Positions 1 through 8,696 are shown, counted from the first letter of the stretch. The stretch: 64,000 bases of DNA from Acidovorax sp. sic0104 (GCF_019219095.1 NZ_JAHUWH010000004.1:186001-250000); one strand, 5' to 3'. Numbers and translations are program-made. Notes: generated by a model from the sequence alone, not told the origin.

Positions 1-548
1 AGCCCATGGAAGAGGAAAGCCAGGCGCTGTGCGAGGTGGCCGAGACCGAGCTGCTGCCGCGCAGCTTCAGCATGGCACTGGACTGCCATTCGGGTTTCGG
101 CGTGCAGGACCGGCTGTGGTTTCCGTTCGCCCACACGCGCAAGCCCATCCCGCACCTGGCCGAGCTGCATGCGCTGCAGGAGATATTCCTGCAGGCACAC
201 AGCCACCACCCGTACGTGATCGAGCCGCAGAGCGCGCAGTACCTGACGCACGGCGACCTGTGGGACCACCTGTACCTGCAGGCCTGCCGCAACGTGCCCA
301 CGCACACCTTCTTGCCACTGACGCTGGAGATGGGCTCGTGGCTGTGGATCAAGAAAAACCCGCGCCAGCTGTTTTCGCGCTGGGGCATCTTCAACCCGCT
401 CATCGACCACCGCCAGCAGCGCGTGTTGCGGCGCCACATGTTGCTGCTGGACTTCCTGGCGCGCGCGGCGTGCAGCCATGCGCGCTGGGCGCCCGCGCCG
501 CAGCAGCGGGCGCAGCGGCGGGCGGATGCGCTGGCGATGTGGTACTGA
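1..548 (+). CDS. M14-type zinc carboxypeptidase, C-terminal part (5' end outside window)
   Basis: The frame is open at the left edge, so this is the 3' part of a longer gene; the first in-window ATG at 6 is probably internal. The segment DCHSGFG carries what looks like the third zinc ligand (His, about 28 residues after that Met) of an M14 metallocarboxypeptidase. LTLEMGSW, about 80 residues later, fits the catalytic Glu region of the same family. The N-terminal HxxE zinc motif would lie upstream and cannot be seen. Family members remove C-terminal residues from peptides or amidated substrates. The alpha/beta hydrolase gene begins 38 bp downstream on the same strand. The family call is moderately sure; the substrate is unknown. 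Confidence 0.7.
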   Translation, partial: PMEEESQALCEVAETELLPRSFSMALDCHSGFGVQDRLWFPFAHTRKPIPHLAELHALQEIFLQAHSHHPYVIEPQSAQYLTHGDLWDHLYLQACRNVPTHTFLPLTLEMGSWLWIKKNPRQLFSRWGIFNPLIDHRQQRVLRRHMLLLDFLARAACSHARWAPAPQQRAQRRADALAMWY

Positions 549-586
549 GCGATGGCCTGCGCCCAAGGTGCTTTTGAAAGGAACGG

Positions 587-1345
587 ATGCCAGGCTGGAT
601 CTTCCTGCGCGGGCTGACGCGCGAATCGGCGCACTGGGGCGGCTTTGTGGCCGACTTCGAGCGTGCGCTGCCGGGGCACGCAGTGACGGCGCTGGATCTG
701 CCGGGCAACGGGCGGCTGCACGCGTTGCAGTCGCCTGCCACTGTGGCGGGCATGGTGGCCGCGTGCCGGGGCGAGCTGGCGCGCCGGGGCGTGGCGCCGC
801 CGTATTACCTGCTGGCCATGTCGCTCGGCGCCATGGTCGCTACCGAATGGGCTCGTGTGGCGCCGCACGAGGTGCGCGGCTGCGTGCTCATCAACACCAG
901 CTTCAAGCCGTTCAGCCCGTTCTACCGGCGGCTGCGGCCGCGCAGCTACGCCGCGCTGCTGGGCCTGGTGCTGCGGCCGGCAGCGGCCGAACAGGTGGAG
1001 CGCACCGTGCTGCGGCTGACCAGCAACCGGCCTGCCGAGCATGGCGCTGTGATCGGCGAATGGGTGCGTGTGCGGCTGGCGCGGCCCGTGTCGGCACCGA
1101 ACGCGCTGCGCCAGTTGGCCGCAGCGGCCCGCTACCGTGCGCCGCGCACGGCACCCGCTTCAGCGCGCGTGCTGCTGCTGGGCAGTGAGCAGGATGGGCT
1201 GGTGCATGGCGGGTGCTCGGTGGCCATTGCCAACGCCTGGCAAGTGCCGCTGCGGCTGCACCCCGAGGCCGGCCACGACCTGCCGCTGGACGACGGGACG
1301 TGGGTGGTGGAGCAGGTGAGACAGTGGATGGCCGGCGTGGGTTGA
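587..1345 (+). CDS. alpha/beta fold hydrolase
   Basis: A 252-residue single-domain alpha/beta hydrolase. The nucleophile elbow reads LLAMSLGAM, so Ser79 sits in A-M-S-L-G and the usual first Gly is Ala. The acid is probably Asp203 (EQDGLV) and the base His230 (AGHDLP). The oxyanion region is the N-terminal FLRGLTRES stretch, which departs from the usual HG motif. There is no signal peptide, so it should be cytoplasmic. The ATG is preceded by AAGGAAC at a good distance. It may be co-transcribed with the carboxypeptidase in front. Substrate is not predictable; esterase or lactonase activity is typical of the fold. Confidence 0.8.
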   Translation: MPGWIFLRGLTRESAHWGGFVADFERALPGHAVTALDLPGNGRLHALQSPATVAGMVAACRGELARRGVAPPYYLLAMSLGAMVATEWARVAPHEVRGCVLINTSFKPFSPFYRRLRPRSYAALLGLVLRPAAAEQVERTVLRLTSNRPAEHGAVIGEWVRVRLARPVSAPNALRQLAAAARYRAPRTAPASARVLLLGSEQDGLVHGGCSVAIANAWQVPLRLHPEAGHDLPLDDGTWVVEQVRQWMAGVG

Positions 1346-1376
1346 ACCGCATAAAGCCGGGCCATGCGCGACGGGC

Positions 1377-2141
1377 TCAGGGGGTGAGGGCCGCCAGCCC
1401 GCCCTGGGCCACCAGTTCCTGGTACCACTGGGCATAGCCCGCGCTGCTGGGGTGCAGACCGTCGGCTGCGTTCAGCTCCTGGCTGCGGGTGACGAAGGGG
1501 TCTTCATCGCGCGGGCGCAGCAGGCTCACATAGCGCACCTGGCTGGCCGTTGCCACGTCCTGCACCATGGCGTGCAGGCGCTTGGAGCGGGCAGACATGG
1601 CCCACGACAGCGGCGGTGCAAAGAAGGGCGCGTGGCCTACGTTGCCGCAGGGCATCAGCACCACGGCGCGGCCTTTCTCGCGCGCCAGCGCCACGGTCTG
1701 CTCCAGGTGGGCGCGCAACGCCTTCTGGGTGGTGAGGCGGATCACATCGTTGCCGCCAGCCAGCACCAGCACCATGTCATACCCGGCCTCCGCACCCTTC
1801 AGTTGCTGCGCCACGTCGCCGAATTTCGCGCCGTTGGCGGCCAGGTTGTCGATGCGCCACTGGGGGTGGTCCTTGCCGATCAGCCCCGCCAGGCTTTCGG
1901 CAGGGCTGCTGGCGCCCGTGCCCATGGCCGTGCTATCGCCCACCACCAGCAGGCGCTTGGTGGGCTGGTCGGGTTGGGCGGTGTAGGGCTGCGCCTGTTT
2001 GGCCAGATCCAGGGAGGTCGACAAGCGCCAGGGCGCACAGGCCGACACCAACAGGGCGCCGCCCAGTGCGGCGGTCATCACCAGGGCCAGACGGCGGTGG
2101 CGCGAGCGGCTGGGGCGCCGCAGTGGTGGAAGGTGTGGCAT
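1377..2141 (-). CDS. SGNH/GDSL hydrolase, predicted lipoprotein
   Basis: A 254-residue secreted hydrolase. The N-terminus has an Arg-rich segment, a hydrophobic stretch and a lipobox LVSAC, which would make Cys35 the lipidated residue. SGNH blocks are visible: VVGDSTAMG (nucleophile Ser70), an AANGAKF Gly block, LAGGND (Asn131) and ADGLHPSS with the Asp/His pair near the C-terminus. It would act in the periplasm, attached to a membrane, as an esterase or lipase-like enzyme. The ATG at 2141 was chosen because it places the signal peptide at the N-terminus; longer starts add an Arg/Cys-rich stretch without a recognisable role. The stop codon lies inside a short CCCTGAG motif shared with other gene ends in the window. 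Confidence 0.8.
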   Translation of the reverse strand: MPHLPPLRRPSRSRHRRLALVMTAALGGALLVSACAPWRLSTSLDLAKQAQPYTAQPDQPTKRLLVVGDSTAMGTGASSPAESLAGLIGKDHPQWRIDNLAANGAKFGDVAQQLKGAEAGYDMVLVLAGGNDVIRLTTQKALRAHLEQTVALAREKGRAVVLMPCGNVGHAPFFAPPLSWAMSARSKRLHAMVQDVATASQVRYVSLLRPRDEDPFVTRSQELNAADGLHPSSAGYAQWYQELVAQGGLAALTP

Positions 2142-2226
2142 GGCGGTTTGCGAAAGAAGCGGATCAAGCCTGCAGGCTATCGTCACCGCGCCGTGCCCGC
2201 AGTCGGCAGCGCTCCGTGGCCTGCGT

Positions 2227-2306
2227 AGGACAGGGCACCTGCAACGCTTGTAGCGCACCCGGTCGCCGCACTGGCGACCTCACTGGCCACTGTGTTGCCC
2301 TGTCCT
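2227..2306 (-). other. inverted repeat downstream of the SPOR gene
   Basis: Perfect 11-bp arms, AGGACAGGGCA at 2227-2237 and its complement at 2296-2306, flank a 58-nt spacer. The element starts 2 bp beyond the stop codon of the minus-strand SPOR gene. It could form a 3'-end stem, but there is no T-run and the spacer is long, so termination is only a guess. Confidence 0.35.
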
Positions 2307-2308
2307 GC

Positions 2309-3751
2309 CTACTGCTTGAACACCACGGCCTCCAGGTCCATCGCGCGGATGGACTCTGCAGCAGCGGCTGCCTGTGCGCGGCTGTCGTAGGGGCCCACGC
2401 GCACCCGGATGCGGCGGCCCTTGGAGTTGTTGAGCTCCTGCCGGAAGGCCGGCAGCCCTTCGTTGAGCAGCCGGGCCTGGGCCTTGCGCGCATTGGCTTC
2501 GTCGGCGAACAGGCCCACGTTGATGTAGTAGCCCGCCGCGCTGCCCACCGTGGCCAGGGGAGCGCTGGCGGGCGCGGAGGCGGCCGAGGCTGCAGCGGTG
2601 GCAGCAGCAGGCGCCTTTGTGTTGCCGGACGCCGGCGCGGTGCGGGCTGCGCGTTCGGGTGCGGCAGCCGGCTTGCTGGCAGCCCTGGGCTCCGCCTTGC
2701 TGGCAGTCCTGCTGTCGGCCTTGCTGGCCGTCTTGGACTCGGCCTTGCTGGCCGGTGCTGCGGGCTTCGATGCGGAAGGCTCGGGCCTGGCAGCGGGTGC
2801 AGCGGGTGTGCCCTCGGCCTTCTCGCCCTTGCCTGGCTTTGTGGCGGCGGCCTTGTCGCTGGCGGGCTTTTCTGCCGCGGGAACAGCCTTGGCGGCGGAA
2901 GCTGCGGAAGGGCTGGCTTGTTGCAGGGTTGTGGCGGGAGGTGCTGCGGCTGGAGCAGGAGTGGGCGCTGCCACTGCGGATGGGCGTTCAGGGGCAGTGG
3001 AAGGCGCGCTGGCTTGCGGGGTTGGCGCAGATGCGGGTGCTGCTTCAGGTGGCGCAGACGCAGCCTGTGCAAGTCCCGAAGCTGCAGCAGAGGCCGCAGC
3101 CGCCGCCGACGCCTGCGCAACGGTGACGGCAGGTGTCATGGATGTGTCGGCGCTGGACTGGAAACCCGTGCTCGGCAGCGACAGGTAGGCCGCCACCGCG
3201 ACGAGGGCGAGTGCGACGTTGGCCCCCACCACCGCCTGCAGCCGCTTGCGGCTGCTGGCCCGCTGCTCCAGCAGCGCACACGCCTCGGGCACCGTGCGCG
3301 ACGCAGCCAGCGCACGCGAGATGCGCCGGCGGATGTCCGCATGCAGGATGGCATTGCCGTACAAGCCCGGCACCGCGAAGGCCAGCATGGCAAACGCCGC
3401 CAGCACGCCCAGCTCCACGCCCTGTGGCCAGTTCAGGAACTGGCGGCCCAGGGCGAACACCAGCAGCGCCAGGCCCTCGGCCACGGCCACATAGGCCAGC
3501 GCGCCGCTCCACACCTGGCGGAACACCATCCAGTTGAGCGTGGCCAGGCTGGCGGCCCAGTTCCAGCTGGTGGTGGTGCGCCCGGTGGTGTCGAAGCGGG
3601 CGAAGACGGGCAGGTAGTAGTCGGTGTTCACCGGCCCCAGCGCCACGCGGTACAGCGCCGTCATGGCGTTGTCGGACGGGGAGTCCAGCGACATGGCGGG
3701 GATGAGGGAGTCTGCAGGGTCCGAAGTGGCGCGCATGCCTGATTCTGTCAT
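2309..3751 (-). CDS. membrane protein with Ala/Lys-rich linker and C-terminal SPOR domain
   Basis: A 480-residue protein in three parts. The first about 200 residues contain hydrophobic segments separated by a basic cytoplasmic-type stretch, resembling DUF2628-type membrane domains. A low-complexity middle is rich in Ala, Pro, Ser and Lys, with repeated ASKAES/ASKADS/ASKAEP units. The last about 75 residues (YYINVGLFADEANARKAQ to VVFKQ) form a SPOR domain, which binds denuded septal peptidoglycan. It probably sits in the inner membrane and reaches the septum through the linker. The start at 3751 is the first plausible ATG; another ATG at 3694 is possible. No Shine-Dalgarno sequence decides between them. 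It is not one of the named division proteins I can recognise. Confidence 0.72.
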   Translation of the reverse strand: MTESGMRATSDPADSLIPAMSLDSPSDNAMTALYRVALGPVNTDYYLPVFARFDTTGRTTTSWNWAASLATLNWMVFRQVWSGALAYVAVAEGLALLVFALGRQFLNWPQGVELGVLAAFAMLAFAVPGLYGNAILHADIRRRISRALAASRTVPEACALLEQRASSRKRLQAVVGANVALALVAVAAYLSLPSTGFQSSADTSMTPAVTVAQASAAAAASAAASGLAQAASAPPEAAPASAPTPQASAPSTAPERPSAVAAPTPAPAAAPPATTLQQASPSAASAAKAVPAAEKPASDKAAATKPGKGEKAEGTPAAPAARPEPSASKPAAPASKAESKTASKADSRTASKAEPRAASKPAAAPERAARTAPASGNTKAPAAATAAASAASAPASAPLATVGSAAGYYINVGLFADEANARKAQARLLNEGLPAFRQELNNSKGRRIRVRVGPYDSRAQAAAAAESIRAMDLEAVVFKQ

Positions 3752-3908
3752 GCACCGAAGCGCGTGCGGCCGCTGTTGCGGCCACGCAGCGCTGGCGCGG
3801 CGTGCACCCGGCCGGCGGGTGCGCATGCCGCACCGGGCCTGTGCAGGTTGCGGGGCTGCAGGCTTGAAGAGAAATTGGCCACTAGCGCATATCGGGTAAG
3901 CGCTGAAT

Positions 3909-3925
3909 GCTATTGAAAAAGGAGC
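3909..3925 (-). repeat. 17-bp GCT...AGC dispersed repeat, copy 1
   Basis: This copy reads GCTATTGAAAAAGGAGC on the plus strand and lies between the SPOR and TerB-like genes. The flanking AAGCGCTGAAT resembles the GCGCTT flank seen near other copies. Exactly the same length and framing recur at 8475, 18623, 25239, 40163, 52517, 60923 and 62515. Confidence 0.6.
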
Positions 3926-3946
3926 AATCGGACGGGCAATCGGTCG

Positions 3947-5008
3947 TCAGCCGCCCCGCACCATCGCCATGATCTTGCCCGCGTCCAGCGTGGCGGCCTT
4001 CTGCTGGATCTGCGGCAGGTACTGCGACTGCATCTGCTTGGCCGGGCCCAGCAGGTTCTGAAAGCTGTCGCGCAGCATGGCCGTGCTCATCACCCGGCCG
4101 CCCGCGTAGTAGCGCTTGGCCACCTGGCCGAGCGCATAGGTGGTGGCAAACGAGAACGCCACGCCCGTGGCCGCACTGCCCACCCCGCCCAGCATGCCAC
4201 CCAGGCTGCGTCCCGCCACCTTGCCCAGCAGGCCGCCCACCAGCTTGCGGCCGAACTGCTCCAGGTACTGCGACGTCATGCCCACCCCGGCCGCGGCAAT
4301 GAACTCCTTGATGTGGCCCTGGTCCAGCTCCACGCCGTGCGCCTTGCCGATGCCGTAGACCATCTTCACCTGCATGGGGATGATGGCCATGGAGGCCCAC
4401 GACTGCGGCAGCAGCTCCAGCGCGCCGTTGAGCATCGCGTAGTTCAGGATGGACTTGTCCAGCTCTGCATCGCCTGCCGACGCGGGTAGCGAGGGTGCGT
4501 CGGACCTGGCCGGCAGCGTGGTTTGCGAGGCCTGCGATGCCGCCGCATAGGCCGCAGCCCCCGCGCCCGCTGCCACCGTGGCGGCACCCGCCACGCCCCA
4601 TGGCACGGCCGAAGGAGGGGCTTTTTCAGCCACGTCCACCAGCGCACCGGCCTGGTGCTCGAAAGCCTCGGTCTGCTGGGCGCCCAGCTGCAAGGCGGAT
4701 TTCAGCGTGGCGAGAAACTGCGCCTCGGCAGGGCTTTGGCGCCCATCCACATCGCACACGCACACCGCCATCTCGTAGGCCAGCTGGCGGTGGCCGGGGT
4801 CGGTCAGCGCGGCGGCGGCGGCCTGCACCGTGGTGCGCTTGAGCAGCACGTCCTGGTAGATGCGCGGCAGATCGGCCATGCCGCCGTCGCCCGCGAGCGA
4901 CTGCGCAATGCGGCGGATCTCCTCGCGCTCGGAGTCGTCCTTGGTGCCGTCCGCAAACGCGGCCAGCAAGGCGATGGTGAGAATGGATTTTTGCTGTTCT
5001 GGAGTCAT
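3947..5008 (-). CDS. TerB-like N-terminal domain protein with C-terminal glycine-rich membrane-associating domain
   Basis: A 353-residue protein. Residues about 1-125 (MTPEQQKSILTIALLAAFAD through DVDGRQSPAEAQFLATL) resemble the helical TerB/DjlA-type domain, with acidic motifs ADGTKDDSE and DVDGRQSPAE. An Ala-rich linker follows. The C-terminal half (about 200-330) has Gly-rich helices resembling the DUF697/YcjF-type region and may associate with the membrane. The ATG at 5008 starts the TerB-like motif directly; a longer reading to 5065 adds no recognisable sequence. Function is unknown; relatives are linked to stress responses, but nothing here proves that. Confidence 0.65.
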   Translation of the reverse strand: MTPEQQKSILTIALLAAFADGTKDDSEREEIRRIAQSLAGDGGMADLPRIYQDVLLKRTTVQAAAAALTDPGHRQLAYEMAVCVCDVDGRQSPAEAQFLATLKSALQLGAQQTEAFEHQAGALVDVAEKAPPSAVPWGVAGAATVAAGAGAAAYAAASQASQTTLPARSDAPSLPASAGDAELDKSILNYAMLNGALELLPQSWASMAIIPMQVKMVYGIGKAHGVELDQGHIKEFIAAAGVGMTSQYLEQFGRKLVGGLLGKVAGRSLGGMLGGVGSAATGVAFSFATTYALGQVAKRYYAGGRVMSTAMLRDSFQNLLGPAKQMQSQYLPQIQQKAATLDAGKIMAMVRGG

Positions 5009-5283
5009 GCGGTGCGGGCCTGCAAGGCCGTGAAATGAAGGGGCTGTCACGCTGCCCCAGCCCAAAGGGGCTACGGGCGGCGTGCGGAGTCAGGTGCAGT
5101 CTAGGGCGCGCGCTTTCAACGCCACGGCTTGTGGGGAATTGCAGGCATCTGGTAACCAGGTGCATCGGGGCACGGGCTGCCAGCCCTGCGCTCCCCACTC
5201 GGGTTTCCCCTTGCGTAGTTGATCGGCTGTGCGCCCGGACCCGGCTTGCGTACAGTGGCTGTCTCAATGCAAGGAGGCAAGGC

Positions 5284-5406
5284 ATGCGGCAAGCGGCGAC
5301 GACCAGCAGGGCAAGCAATACCAGCGTTACGGGCAGTACGGGCAGTAAGGGCAGCACCAGCAGGGCAGGCACCACCACGCCCAGCGCGCGGGGCGCCACC
5401 CGATGA
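5284..5406 (+). CDS. small Ser/Thr/Gly-rich ORF overlapping the acyl-CoA ligase start
   Basis: A 40-codon frame begins at ATG 5284, six bases after a near-perfect ribosome binding site AAGGAGG at 5271-5277. It ends with TGA at 5404-5406, overlapping the ATG of the next gene at 5403 (ATGA). The product is almost entirely Thr, Ser, Gly, Ala and Arg, encoded by a run of GGGCAG- and ACCAGC-like units. The strong ribosome site plus the exact ATGA overlap argue that it is translated and feeds ribosomes to the ligase, whose own start has no visible ribosome binding site. The peptide itself may have no independent function. Composition is low-complexity, so homology would be hard to prove. Confidence 0.5.
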   Translation: MRQAATTSRASNTSVTGSTGSKGSTSRAGTTTPSARGATR

Positions 5407-6917
5407 ACATCGCCCACCTGCTGCGCCGCAGCGCGCAACTGCACGCCCACCAGCCCGCCGTGCTGCAGGGCGACCGTGTGCTCTTCGACTACCAAACGCT
5501 GGGTGCCCGCACCGCCGCGCTGGCCGCCAGCCTGCGCACACGCTACGGCGTGTTGCCCGGCGACCGCGTGGCCATCTACGCCGCCAATGCGCCAGAGTAC
5601 CTGGAGGCGCTGCACGCCATCGTGTGGGCCGGCGCCGTGCACGTGCCCGTCAACTACAAGCTGCACGCCAAAGAGCTGGCTTACGTGCTGGCCGACTCCG
5701 GCGCACGCGTGGTGCTGGTGTCCGAGGCCCTGCACCCCGCCGCGCGTGATGCGGGCGCCGACCCCGCAGCCACCCTGGTGCTGGGCTCTGCCGACTACCA
5801 GCATGCCGTGCAGCAGCACGGTGCGCCGATGCCCGTGCACGACCGTGCCCCGGACGACATCGCATCGCTGTTCTACACATCGGGCACCACCGGCCGGCCC
5901 AAGGGCGTGATGCAGACGCACCGCAACCTGCTGGCCATGACGGCCTGCTACTTCACCGACGTGGACGACGTGCTGCCCGGCGACGCCATGGTCTACGCCG
6001 CGCCCATGTCGCACGGCGCGGGCTTGTACAACTACGCCCAGGTGCTGCGCGGCGGGCGGCACGTGGTGCCCATGTCCGGAGGCTTCGACCCTGCCGAGCT
6101 GGTGCAGCTGGCCGCCACAGTGGGCCAGCTCACCCTGTTTGCCGCGCCCACCATGGTGCACCGCCTGGTGGACCATGTGCGCGCCACGGGCGCCGACGTG
6201 CAGGGATTCAAGACGATTGTCTACGGCGGCGGCCCCATGTATGCGGACGACCTGCGCACCGCCATGGCCGTCATGGGCAAGGATCGCTTCGTGCAGATCT
6301 ACGGCCAGGGCGAAAGCCCCATGACCATCACCGCGCTGTCACGCGCGCACCTGGCCGACACCACCCACCCCCGCTGGCCTGAGCGCATGGCCTCGGTCGG
6401 CGTGGCGCAGTCGCTGGTGGAAGTGCGCGTGGTCGACGCGCAGGGCCAGCCCATGCCCACCGGCGACACCGGCGAGGTGCTGGTGCGCGGCGACACCGTC
6501 ATGCCCGGCTACTGGAACAACCCCGATGCGACGGCCCGCACGCTGCAGCGCGGCTGGCTGCACACCGGCGATGTGGGTGTGCTGGATGCCGATGGCTTCC
6601 TGACCTTGAAGGACCGGTCGAAGGACGTGATCATCTCCGGCGGCAGCAACATCTACCCGCGCGAGGTGGAAGAGGTTTTGCTGCTGCACCCCCAGGTCCG
6701 CGAGGTGGCCGTGGTGGGGCAGCGCGATGCGGAGTGGGGCGAGGTGGTGGTCGCTTACCTGGTAGCGGGCGAGGGCGGGCCGGTGGGGGACGCGGTGCTG
6801 GACGCGCTGTGCGGGGAGCACATCGCGCGGTTCAAGCGGCCGAAGGTGTATCGGTGGGTGGAGGGGTTGCCGAAGAATAGTTATGGCAAGGTGTTGAAGA
6901 CGGAACTGCGTGGGTAG
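5403..6917 (+). CDS. AMP-dependent acyl-CoA synthetase/ligase
   Basis: A 504-residue member of the ANL adenylating superfamily, which activates a carboxylic acid as acyl-AMP and transfers it to CoA. The P-loop-like A3 motif [14 protein letters not shown] starts near residue 157. The A8 hinge region reads [19 protein letters not shown], followed by [17 protein letters not shown]. The C-terminal catalytic Lys lies in KNSYGKVLK. Length is normal for fatty-acyl or aromatic-acyl CoA ligases. The start overlaps the stop of the small ORF upstream, suggesting translational coupling. Substrate cannot be read from sequence; medium/long-chain and aryl acids are typical options. Confidence 0.92.
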   Translation: MNIAHLLRRSAQLHAHQPAVLQGDRVLFDYQTLGARTAALAASLRTRYGVLPGDRVAIYAANAPEYLEALHAIVWAGAVHVPVNYKLHAKELAYVLADSGARVVLVSEALHPAARDAGADPAATLVLGSADYQHAVQQHGAPMPVHDRAPDDIASLFYTSGTTGRPKGVMQTHRNLLAMTACYFTDVDDVLPGDAMVYAAPMSHGAGLYNYAQVLRGGRHVVPMSGGFDPAELVQLAATVGQLTLFAAPTMVHRLVDHVRATGADVQGFKTIVYGGGPMYADDLRTAMAVMGKDRFVQIYGQGESPMTITALSRAHLADTTHPRWPERMASVGVAQSLVEVRVVDAQGQPMPTGDTGEVLVRGDTVMPGYWNNPDATARTLQRGWLHTGDVGVLDADGFLTLKDRSKDVIISGGSNIYPREVEEVLLLHPQVREVAVVGQRDAEWGEVVVAYLVAGEGGPVGDAVLDALCGEHIARFKRPKVYRWVEGLPKNSYGKVLKTELRG

Positions 6918-7131
6918 ACGCGTTGCATGGGGTGGCAATGAAGCACCGGTTCATCGCTGCTCCTCATGCGCCTACTCAGCCACACATGCGCCACTTGTGA
7001 GCGGGTTCCGTTGCGGTCCTACAAGCGGTGGCCTTCGGTGTCCCTAAAGTTGCGGGCTTCGTGTGTCCGAATCGAGCGGCAACAGCTCATCGGCACAACC
7101 CTCCAATTCACTTCGTTTTATCTCCCCGACC

Positions 7132-7392
7132 ATGATGCAGATCGTCTCCGATGCAGCGCAACCCGGCCTCATCATCGTGAACCTGGACGCGCAAGGCCAC
7201 GACCTCTCCGTCCGCCTGGACCGCGCCATGCTGGAGCACACGCTGGGCGTGCACGGCGCTTTTGCATCCCTCGCCCAGGCTGTGGGCCGCAACATCGAAC
7301 GCATCCAGGACGCCGCATTGCGCAAGTACCAGCAGACCCGCCAGCGGTGTGTGATTTTGTCGAAGGCTGAGTTGATGCGGGTTGCGGTGTGA
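7132..7392 (+). CDS. small DUF1488-like protein
   Basis: An 86-residue protein beginning MMQIVSDAAQPGLIIVNLDA. It is moderately charged, with no signal peptide or membrane segment, and ends in a helical stretch (NIERIQDAALRKYQQT) followed by VILSKAELMRV. Size and the beta-rich-then-helical layout resemble DUF1488 proteins, but I cannot confirm that without a search. The first of two adjacent ATG codons was taken; a longer frame to 7063 is possible but its extension is Ser-rich and uninformative. It stands alone between the ligase and a long gene-poor stretch. Confidence 0.6.
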   Translation: MMQIVSDAAQPGLIIVNLDAQGHDLSVRLDRAMLEHTLGVHGAFASLAQAVGRNIERIQDAALRKYQQTRQRCVILSKAELMRVAV

Positions 7393-7806
7393 TGGCTGGG
7401 CCCGTGTTGGATCAGCGGGCGTTCTGAACGTGTGGTCGTGGTCTTTACTCGCGTTATGAACTACCGGTATAGGCTGACAGTGGCCGTTCTGATTTGCGTC
7501 GGGAATGTCAGTTTTCGCTGTAACGCGACATTGACAGACAAGCACCGAGTTCGCCGCATCAGGCCCTTAGCATCAGACGCACATTATCGAATTGCTCGTC
7601 CACAAATACATCCATCCAGATCTGTTCCGGGGTCGGTGTTGACAGCGCGATACCGAAAGACTCTCGCGATTGTGCGACGGTAACCGCTGCAAAGCGGTCA
7701 ACCGCCTCACCGCCAGCCACACGAACCCACTCAGTAAACCCCCTCCCTCCACGGTTATCCGGCCCCGCCTACCATCCCGTCCTTCTTCCCTTCCCAAAGC
7801 CCTCCC
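7393..7806. other. 414-bp gene-poor stretch, partly AT-richer than neighbours
   Basis: Between the DUF1488-like gene and the DsbA-like gene. The part around 7430-7700 is visibly less GC-rich than its surroundings. It holds a 6-bp inverted repeat (AATGTC/GACATT around 7504-7533) and the end of a coding-like frame on the minus strand, listed separately. No promoter could be assigned with confidence. Confidence 0.4.
7559..7738 (-). pseudogene. orphan 3' coding remnant of unknown family
   Basis: On the minus strand a 59-residue frame ends with TGA at 7559-7561. It reads FTEWVRVAGGEAVDRFAAV, then a middle stretch, then EQIWMDVFVDEQFDNVRLML. The composition is that of a normal globular acidic protein, unlike the Arg/Ala/Pro-rich shadow frames around it. 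There is no convincing start: the frame continues upstream through Gly/Arg codons, and the only ATG is near its end. The likeliest reading is the C-terminal remnant of a gene whose 5' part was lost. I do not recognise the family. Confidence 0.35.
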
Positions 7807-8463
7807 ATGCCCACCCCCACCACCCTCAAAATCGATTTCGTCTCCGACGTCTCCTGCCCCTGGTGCATCATCGGCCTGCAGTCGCTGGAGCAGGCGGCGG
7901 ACCGCCTCAAGGACCAGGTGGCGCTGGACCTGCACTTTCAGCCGTTCGAGCTGAACCCGCAGATGGGCCCGGAGGGGCAGGACATTGGCGAGCACCTGCA
8001 AGAAAAGTACGGCGCGACGCCCGCGCAGAGCCAGAAGAACCGCGAGGCCATCGCGGCGCGCGGGGCTGAGTTGGGTTTCACTTTCAGCATGGACAAGCGC
8101 AGCCGCATCTACAACACCTTCGATGCGCACCGGTTGCTGCACTGGGCTGAAGAGCAGGGCGTGCAGCCAGCGCTCAAGAAGGCGCTGTTCAAGGCCTACT
8201 TCACCGATGGGCAGGACCCGAGCAGCCATGAGGTGCTGGTGCGGGTGGCGGGCGAGGTGGGGCTGGATGCGGCCGAGGCGCGTGCGCTGCTGGCGTCGGA
8301 CCGCTTCACAAACGAGGTGCGTGAACGGGAGCAGTTCTACCTGCAGCACGGCATTCATTCGGTGCCGGCGATCATCGTGAACGAGCGGCACCTGATCCAG
8401 GGTGGGCAGCCGGTGGAGGTGTTCGAGCAGGCGCTGCGGCAGATTGCGGCGCAGCAGGTGTGA
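7807..8463 (+). CDS. DsbA-family oxidoreductase (FrnE-like)
   Basis: A 218-residue thioredoxin-fold protein. The active-site motif is C17-P-W-C20 in SDVSCPWCIIGL, and the cis-Pro loop is HSVPAIIVN near residue 185. A long helical insert lies between them, as in FrnE and 2-hydroxychromene-2-carboxylate isomerase relatives. There is no signal peptide, so it should work in the cytoplasm as a dithiol-disulphide oxidoreductase. In isomerase members the CxxC pair is usually lost; its presence favours the FrnE-type redox role. The start lies in a pyrimidine-rich leader without a clear ribosome binding site. Confidence 0.88.
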   Translation: MPTPTTLKIDFVSDVSCPWCIIGLQSLEQAADRLKDQVALDLHFQPFELNPQMGPEGQDIGEHLQEKYGATPAQSQKNREAIAARGAELGFTFSMDKRSRIYNTFDAHRLLHWAEEQGVQPALKKALFKAYFTDGQDPSSHEVLVRVAGEVGLDAAEARALLASDRFTNEVREREQFYLQHGIHSVPAIIVNERHLIQGGQPVEVFEQALRQIAAQQV

Positions 8464-8474
8464 GGCTGTGATTT

Positions 8475-8491
8475 GCTATTGAATGTATAGC
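8475..8491 (+). repeat. 17-bp GCT...AGC dispersed repeat, copy 2
   Basis: This copy reads GCTATTGAATGTATAGC and starts 12 bp after the stop of the DsbA-like gene. It is followed by TGCTGGCGCTTGCTGGATAA, giving the fullest flank in the window. Confidence 0.65.
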
Positions 8492-8537
8492 TGCTGGCGC
8501 TTGCTGGATAAGCGGTAAGGGCTGAATTACATAAAAA

Positions 8538-8561
8538 CAAAGGGGCCCTGGGGCCCCTTTG
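8538..8561 (-). terminator. strong GC hairpin with T-run on the minus strand
   Basis: The arms at 8538-8547 and 8552-8561 are complementary over 10 bp or more with a 4-nt loop. Read on the minus strand, the stem is followed by TTTGTTTTTAT, a good intrinsic terminator for transcripts coming from creA. On the plus strand no T-run follows, so it would serve the DsbA-like gene poorly. Confidence 0.7.
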
Positions 8562-8670
8562 TCGTTGTGGTGTGCTTGTCTTGCTGTGCGTTGGGTGCTT
8601 TGCGTGCTGTGCGCTCTCGGGCTGGGTCCGTTGACATGGCGTGAACGGGGTTGGGCGGCGTGCTGTGTGG

Positions 8671-8696
8671 CGCTTCGACAGGCTCAGCGTGAACGG
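8671..8696 (+). repeat. REP-like half site (CTTCGACAGGCTCAGC type)
   Basis: The sequence CGCTTCGACAGGCTCAGCGT and the following GAACGG match one arm of the larger palindrome at 39771-39830. A shorter related piece, GTTCGACAGGCTGACC, is near 17655. It appears to be a degenerate single copy of a repeat that is a full inverted pair elsewhere in the window. Confidence 0.5.

Noticed and set aside
2066..3742. A long plus-strand frame opposite the SPOR gene
   Set aside because: Gly/Arg/Cys-rich low-complexity shadow of the Ala/Lys-rich linker; the minus-strand reading ends in a clear SPOR domain.
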